A DNA stretch of 64,000 bases from Dipteronia dyeriana. Taxonomy: Eukaryota > Streptophyta > Magnoliopsida > Sapindales > Sapindaceae. Numbering within the stretch: the stretch's first letter is position 1; the number at the start of each line of letters is the position of its first letter. Shown here piece after piece: positions 61,071 to 64,000 of the stretch. The notes beneath the pieces were generated by a model that saw nothing but the letters and a program-made list of their open reading frames with translations, had not been told where the DNA came from and did not search any database. A program made the position numbers and the translations under genes. Location: positions 33,592,074 to 33,656,073 of the forward strand of contig CM065299.1 of assembly GCA_032871835.1 (NCBI GenBank), in the 5' to 3' direction.

Positions 61071-61082
61071 TGGTATCAGAGT
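61071..61082 (+). other. Primer binding site of copia element
   Basis: tggtatcagagt, complementary to the 3' end of initiator tRNA-Met except the last base, and two bases from the LTR end. Confidence 0.9.
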
Positions 61083-62428
61083 CTGGTTGTACCCTTGATT
61101 AATTGATGTATGTGTACATGAATCTATTTCTCTTATTGTTAATATGCATGTTTTAGAAAGAGATGACACTCTACGTATTCGCATATATATTTACAATAGA
61201 ATGTATGGATATATATGTTTTAATATGAGGATTGTTATTGCTCAATTTTGGCACTAGAATTTTAATGTATGTTTGTTTGGGATTGTAACAAGAAGATCGC
61301 CATAATTTTCTTCTTGGTAGTTGCTATTTTTTTTGTTGTAATAAAAAAAACTGCAGTATTTTATTATTTTAAATTCTTCTGTAATACATTCAAGTATCGA
61401 AAACTCGAAGGTTCGAAGAATTGGGAGCAACCAGAACAAGTTTGGGACCGTGCGCGCCATAGCAACAATCGTGCGTGCGAATGAGCACGAACAACGATTG
61501 GTGTGGCATGGGCTGTGACGGCAGCCCCATGGATGCCAAGGGTTGCGCATGGAAGCCATATGGATCCCATGGGTTGTGCACGGTAGCCCTTTATAGAGCT
61601 AAGGGGTGCGCACGCCTATGGAAGGCAACCAAGAGTGTCCAAACAGATGATGGTCGCGTGAAGACTTGTTTGCCAAGAAAGGAGTTTTTTTTTTGTTTTG
61701 TATTTCAAGACATATGTAATTTACTTGCTTTTTTAAGGATGGACCAAAATTGTAGCTATTTATATTTTTGTAAATATTGCAATGTTTGTCATTGTTTGAT
61801 AACATGTCATATAAAATAAGAGTGTCACTCATATATCTCTTGTGGTATGAACATGCATTGAATGATTTAGGTATCTAATTATTATCTAGATAACTTGGTA
61901 AATCATTCTATGGAATTCGAACACACACCTTAAACAATTGAGTGGGAGAATGTGTTTCGGAACACCTACGACCTCCAAGTTTAGTTAAGCTTTATGTTTC
62001 GCGTAATAACCCCCCAAGAGGTATTCGTGAATGGAATTTAGCGAGATATTTCCTTACAAGGATAGATTAGACAATTGGCCCAAACGATATCTACTCCCAA
62101 AGGAGGGATATTCTTGAGGGAATATATTGAAGGTCGATAACTTGGTAACACACTCAATGTGATTTTATTAATATCCTCCCAAGAGTTCTTGTTAATTAAA
62201 TCGTAAGGCTAAAGTTGAAAACGCTAGTTGTTATGTTAACAATTAGATGGGACCTAGTCCAACTAGTCAATGGTGTGAACTTCTAAAGGAGGCGTGACAT
62301 TTATGGATGTTGGATCACCGTTGAATTTTACGATTGAATTATTTTATTTTATTTTATTCAAGATAAATATTCAAAAGTGCTATATCATCATTGTTTACTT
62401 ATATAATTTTTGATATTAAAAAGAAATC
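61083..62428 (+). other. Untranslated leader of copia element
   Basis: No coding domain. A GC-rich block (about 61434-61650) contrasts with AT-rich flanks; overlapping ORFs on both strands there are not credible genes. Confidence 0.6.
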
Positions 62429-63110
62429 ATGACCTCATTCCTAATCAACATCCTAAAAGATAATACTTTAACTGATGATAATTATGTCACATGGAAAAGG
62501 AATATTGGGTTGTTGTTGCAAGCTGAAAAGCATAAGTTCATTCTGTGTACTCCTAAACCACCTACTCCTACTAATGAATCTACTGAGGAGCAAATAGACG
62601 AGCATCAACAGTGGAAGTCTTCAAATGAGATGGCGAAATGTTACATTATGGCCACCATCTCCGATGTGTTGCAACAGCAACATGAAGGAATGGAGACTGC
62701 TACCGATATAATGATATCTCTAGAAGAGATGTTTGCTATGAAGTCCAAGACGACTAAGAGAGAGACAATGACTGCTTTCATGAATCTTAGGATGAAACCT
62801 GGACAGGCTGTGAAAGATCACATGAGGAAAGTTATAGCACATCTCAACATTACTGAACTCAATGGTGTTGAAATAGATGGTGAGATGAAAATTGACATGA
62901 TCATTAACTCACTATCAGATTCCTTTGATCAGTTCAAGTTGGACTACACCTTGAACAATATGGATACACCTTGCAAGGCCAGATGCAAGATGTTCAAAGC
63001 GCCGAGAAAATCCTTGTGAAAGGCAAGGGTCAAGAGATTCATATGGTTGGTAAGTTGCTACTGTTAAGACTCGTAAAAAGGTCAATAGACAACAGAAGAA
63101 AAAGACTGGG
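62429..63110 (+). pseudogene. Ty1/copia gag
   Basis: The ATG at 62429 opens 196 codons with the copia gag (UBN2-type) signature: DNYVTWKRNIGLLLQAEKH, then a helical region with EEMFAMKSKTTKRETM and MRKVIAHLNITELNGVEIDG. After residue 185 the frame shifts. The continuation carries a basic stretch and, near 63155-63170, the first half of a zinc knuckle (KCFLCGE) without the rest. It would form the virus-like particle shell. Broken. Confidence 0.88.
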
Positions 63111-63159
63111 CCCACCTAGAATGAGAGCAAGAACGTAACCAAGATCAAAGAGAAGTGTT

Positions 63160-63710
63160 TCCTTTGTGGTGAAAAGCGTCAAAAGAATATACTGAATAAG
63201 AATGAATTCAACTTGCGTTTAGGTAACGAAGTGTTGGTGTCTACTAGTGTAGTGGGAGATATTAGAATTAGTTTAGATTCTTATAGGCATTTAGATTTAA
63301 TAGACGTTTATTATGTATCTCAATTCAAGAGGAATTTAATTTTTGTTTATTGTTTAAATAAATTTGGATATTCGGTTACTTTTAATAAAGCTTTTATTAT
63401 TAGTAAGAATAATAAATTTGTTTACAATGGTACATTGGAAAACGGTTTATTCTACTTGCATAGGAAACATCTCTCACTTGTTAGACACAGAATCAACGGA
63501 ACCTAATCATAAAATAGTAAAATTGTCAAAATATGAAACCTACCTATGACATTTGCGTCTAGGTCATATTAACCTTGATAGGATTAAAAGATTGGTTAGT
63601 GATGAACCTCTAAGTGACTTAAAGGTTGATGATCTACTAACTTGTGAATCTTGTTTGGAAGGTAAAATGATCAAAAGGTCGTTCACGACCAAAGACACAA
63701 TTAGGAATTA
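63160..63710 (+). pseudogene. Copia GAG-pre-integrase region, truncated
   Basis: The 63213-63506 frame has DVYYVSQFKRNLIFVYCLNK and NGLFYLHRKHLSL. The next frame has the GAG-pre-integrase motif LRLGHINLDRIKRLV and CESCLEGKM. The protease is mostly missing between the zinc knuckle and this region. Sequence ends at the junction with LTR-like DNA near 63711. Confidence 0.82.
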
Positions 63711-64000
63711 AAGACTATATTTGATAAGTAGATAAATAAAATGAATTATTATCTAATCAAATTAGAAAGTCTTTAATATGGTTACAAATACACTATTGAG
63801 TTGAATTAGGGGTCTTGGTGTATGATAGAATTCATTTAGAAAAAAGATTCTTAACTACCAAATAAATCCACCTAAGGAAAGAATTCTTGCCAACCAAGTA
63901 AATCCTTCTTAGGAAAGGATTTTTGATCCTATATATATACCCTTGTGAATTTCGGTCAGCCCAATGATTCTTAGAGTAAAATTTCGGCCAACCTAAGTTT
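63711..64000 (+). repeat. Partial copia LTR (mid-LTR start)
   Basis: Homologous to the middle of the LTR at 58808-61068 (from about 60213) and, more closely, to the reverse complement of 13500-13960, including two 36-bp-type subrepeats near 63846-63920. Continues beyond the window. Confidence 0.85.

Larger units (their letters stand above)
58808..64000 (+). mobile_element. Ty1/copia element, internally deleted, running off the window
   Basis: Order: LTR 58808-61068, PBS, 1.36 kb leader, gag, GAG-pre-integrase, then an abrupt switch at about 63711 into mid-LTR sequence in the same orientation. The simplest reading is one element whose pol and first 1.4 kb of 3' LTR were deleted, inserted into the RNase H region of an older copy of the same kind (56975-58807). 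Its 3' end is outside. Confidence 0.75.

Noticed and set aside
1..64000. CRISPR array, bacterial operon, rRNA or tRNA gene
   Set aside because: No regularly spaced repeats with unique spacers, no bacterial gene organisation, and no cloverleaf or rRNA core sequence noticed on either strand.

Overview
The window is nuclear DNA of a flowering plant, most likely a eudicot. It has genes with spliceosomal introns, a nuclear gene for a chloroplast-targeted photosystem I protein, and plant-type LTR retrotransposons, a hAT transposon, a Mutator-like element and an endogenous caulimovirid. About three quarters is transposable element or viral sequence, often nested. The species cannot be named from sequence alone.

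Layout. 1-10113: decayed Ty3/gypsy Tat-type element on the minus strand (antisense extra ORF end, integrase, RNase H, RT, protease, gag, PBS, 5' LTR). Its LTR is split by a 2.5 kb solo copia LTR with a 5-bp target duplication. 10114-12919: noncoding sequence with a degenerate MITE. 12925-15346: second solo copia LTR, minus strand, with TSD. 15594-28957: complete but internally deleted Tat-type element with matching LTRs and TSD catat. It carries a long plus-strand (antisense) extra gene, itself split by a 4.2 kb gag-only LTR element (19249-23403, TSD ccttc). 28963-29257 and from 33565: remains of a host exon split by a complete hAT transposon (29266-33556, 8-bp TSD). 34417-43081: endogenous pararetrovirus with 706/710-bp terminal redundancy, i.e. 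about 1.09 genome lengths, with all reading frames broken. 43778-44699: PIF/Harbinger-like MITE.

44960-55860 is the real gene island. NAA20 (NatB catalytic subunit, minus strand, six exons) has a fourth intron enlarged by a MITE and a Mutator-like element with 9-bp TSD. PRP18 (splicing factor, plus, two exons) diverges from NAA20 across a 332-bp shared promoter with TGGGCC motifs. PSAD (photosystem I subunit II, plus, one exon) follows. 56975-64000: Ty1/copia sequence, namely a pol fragment joined to an LTR, PBS, gag and GAG-pre-integrase region that runs into another LTR piece.

The three intact host genes do unrelated housekeeping and photosynthetic jobs. The rest records successive insertions whose order can be read from target site duplications. 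I read exon limits, TSDs and repeat boundaries by eye. Family names rest on recognised motifs, not on searches.
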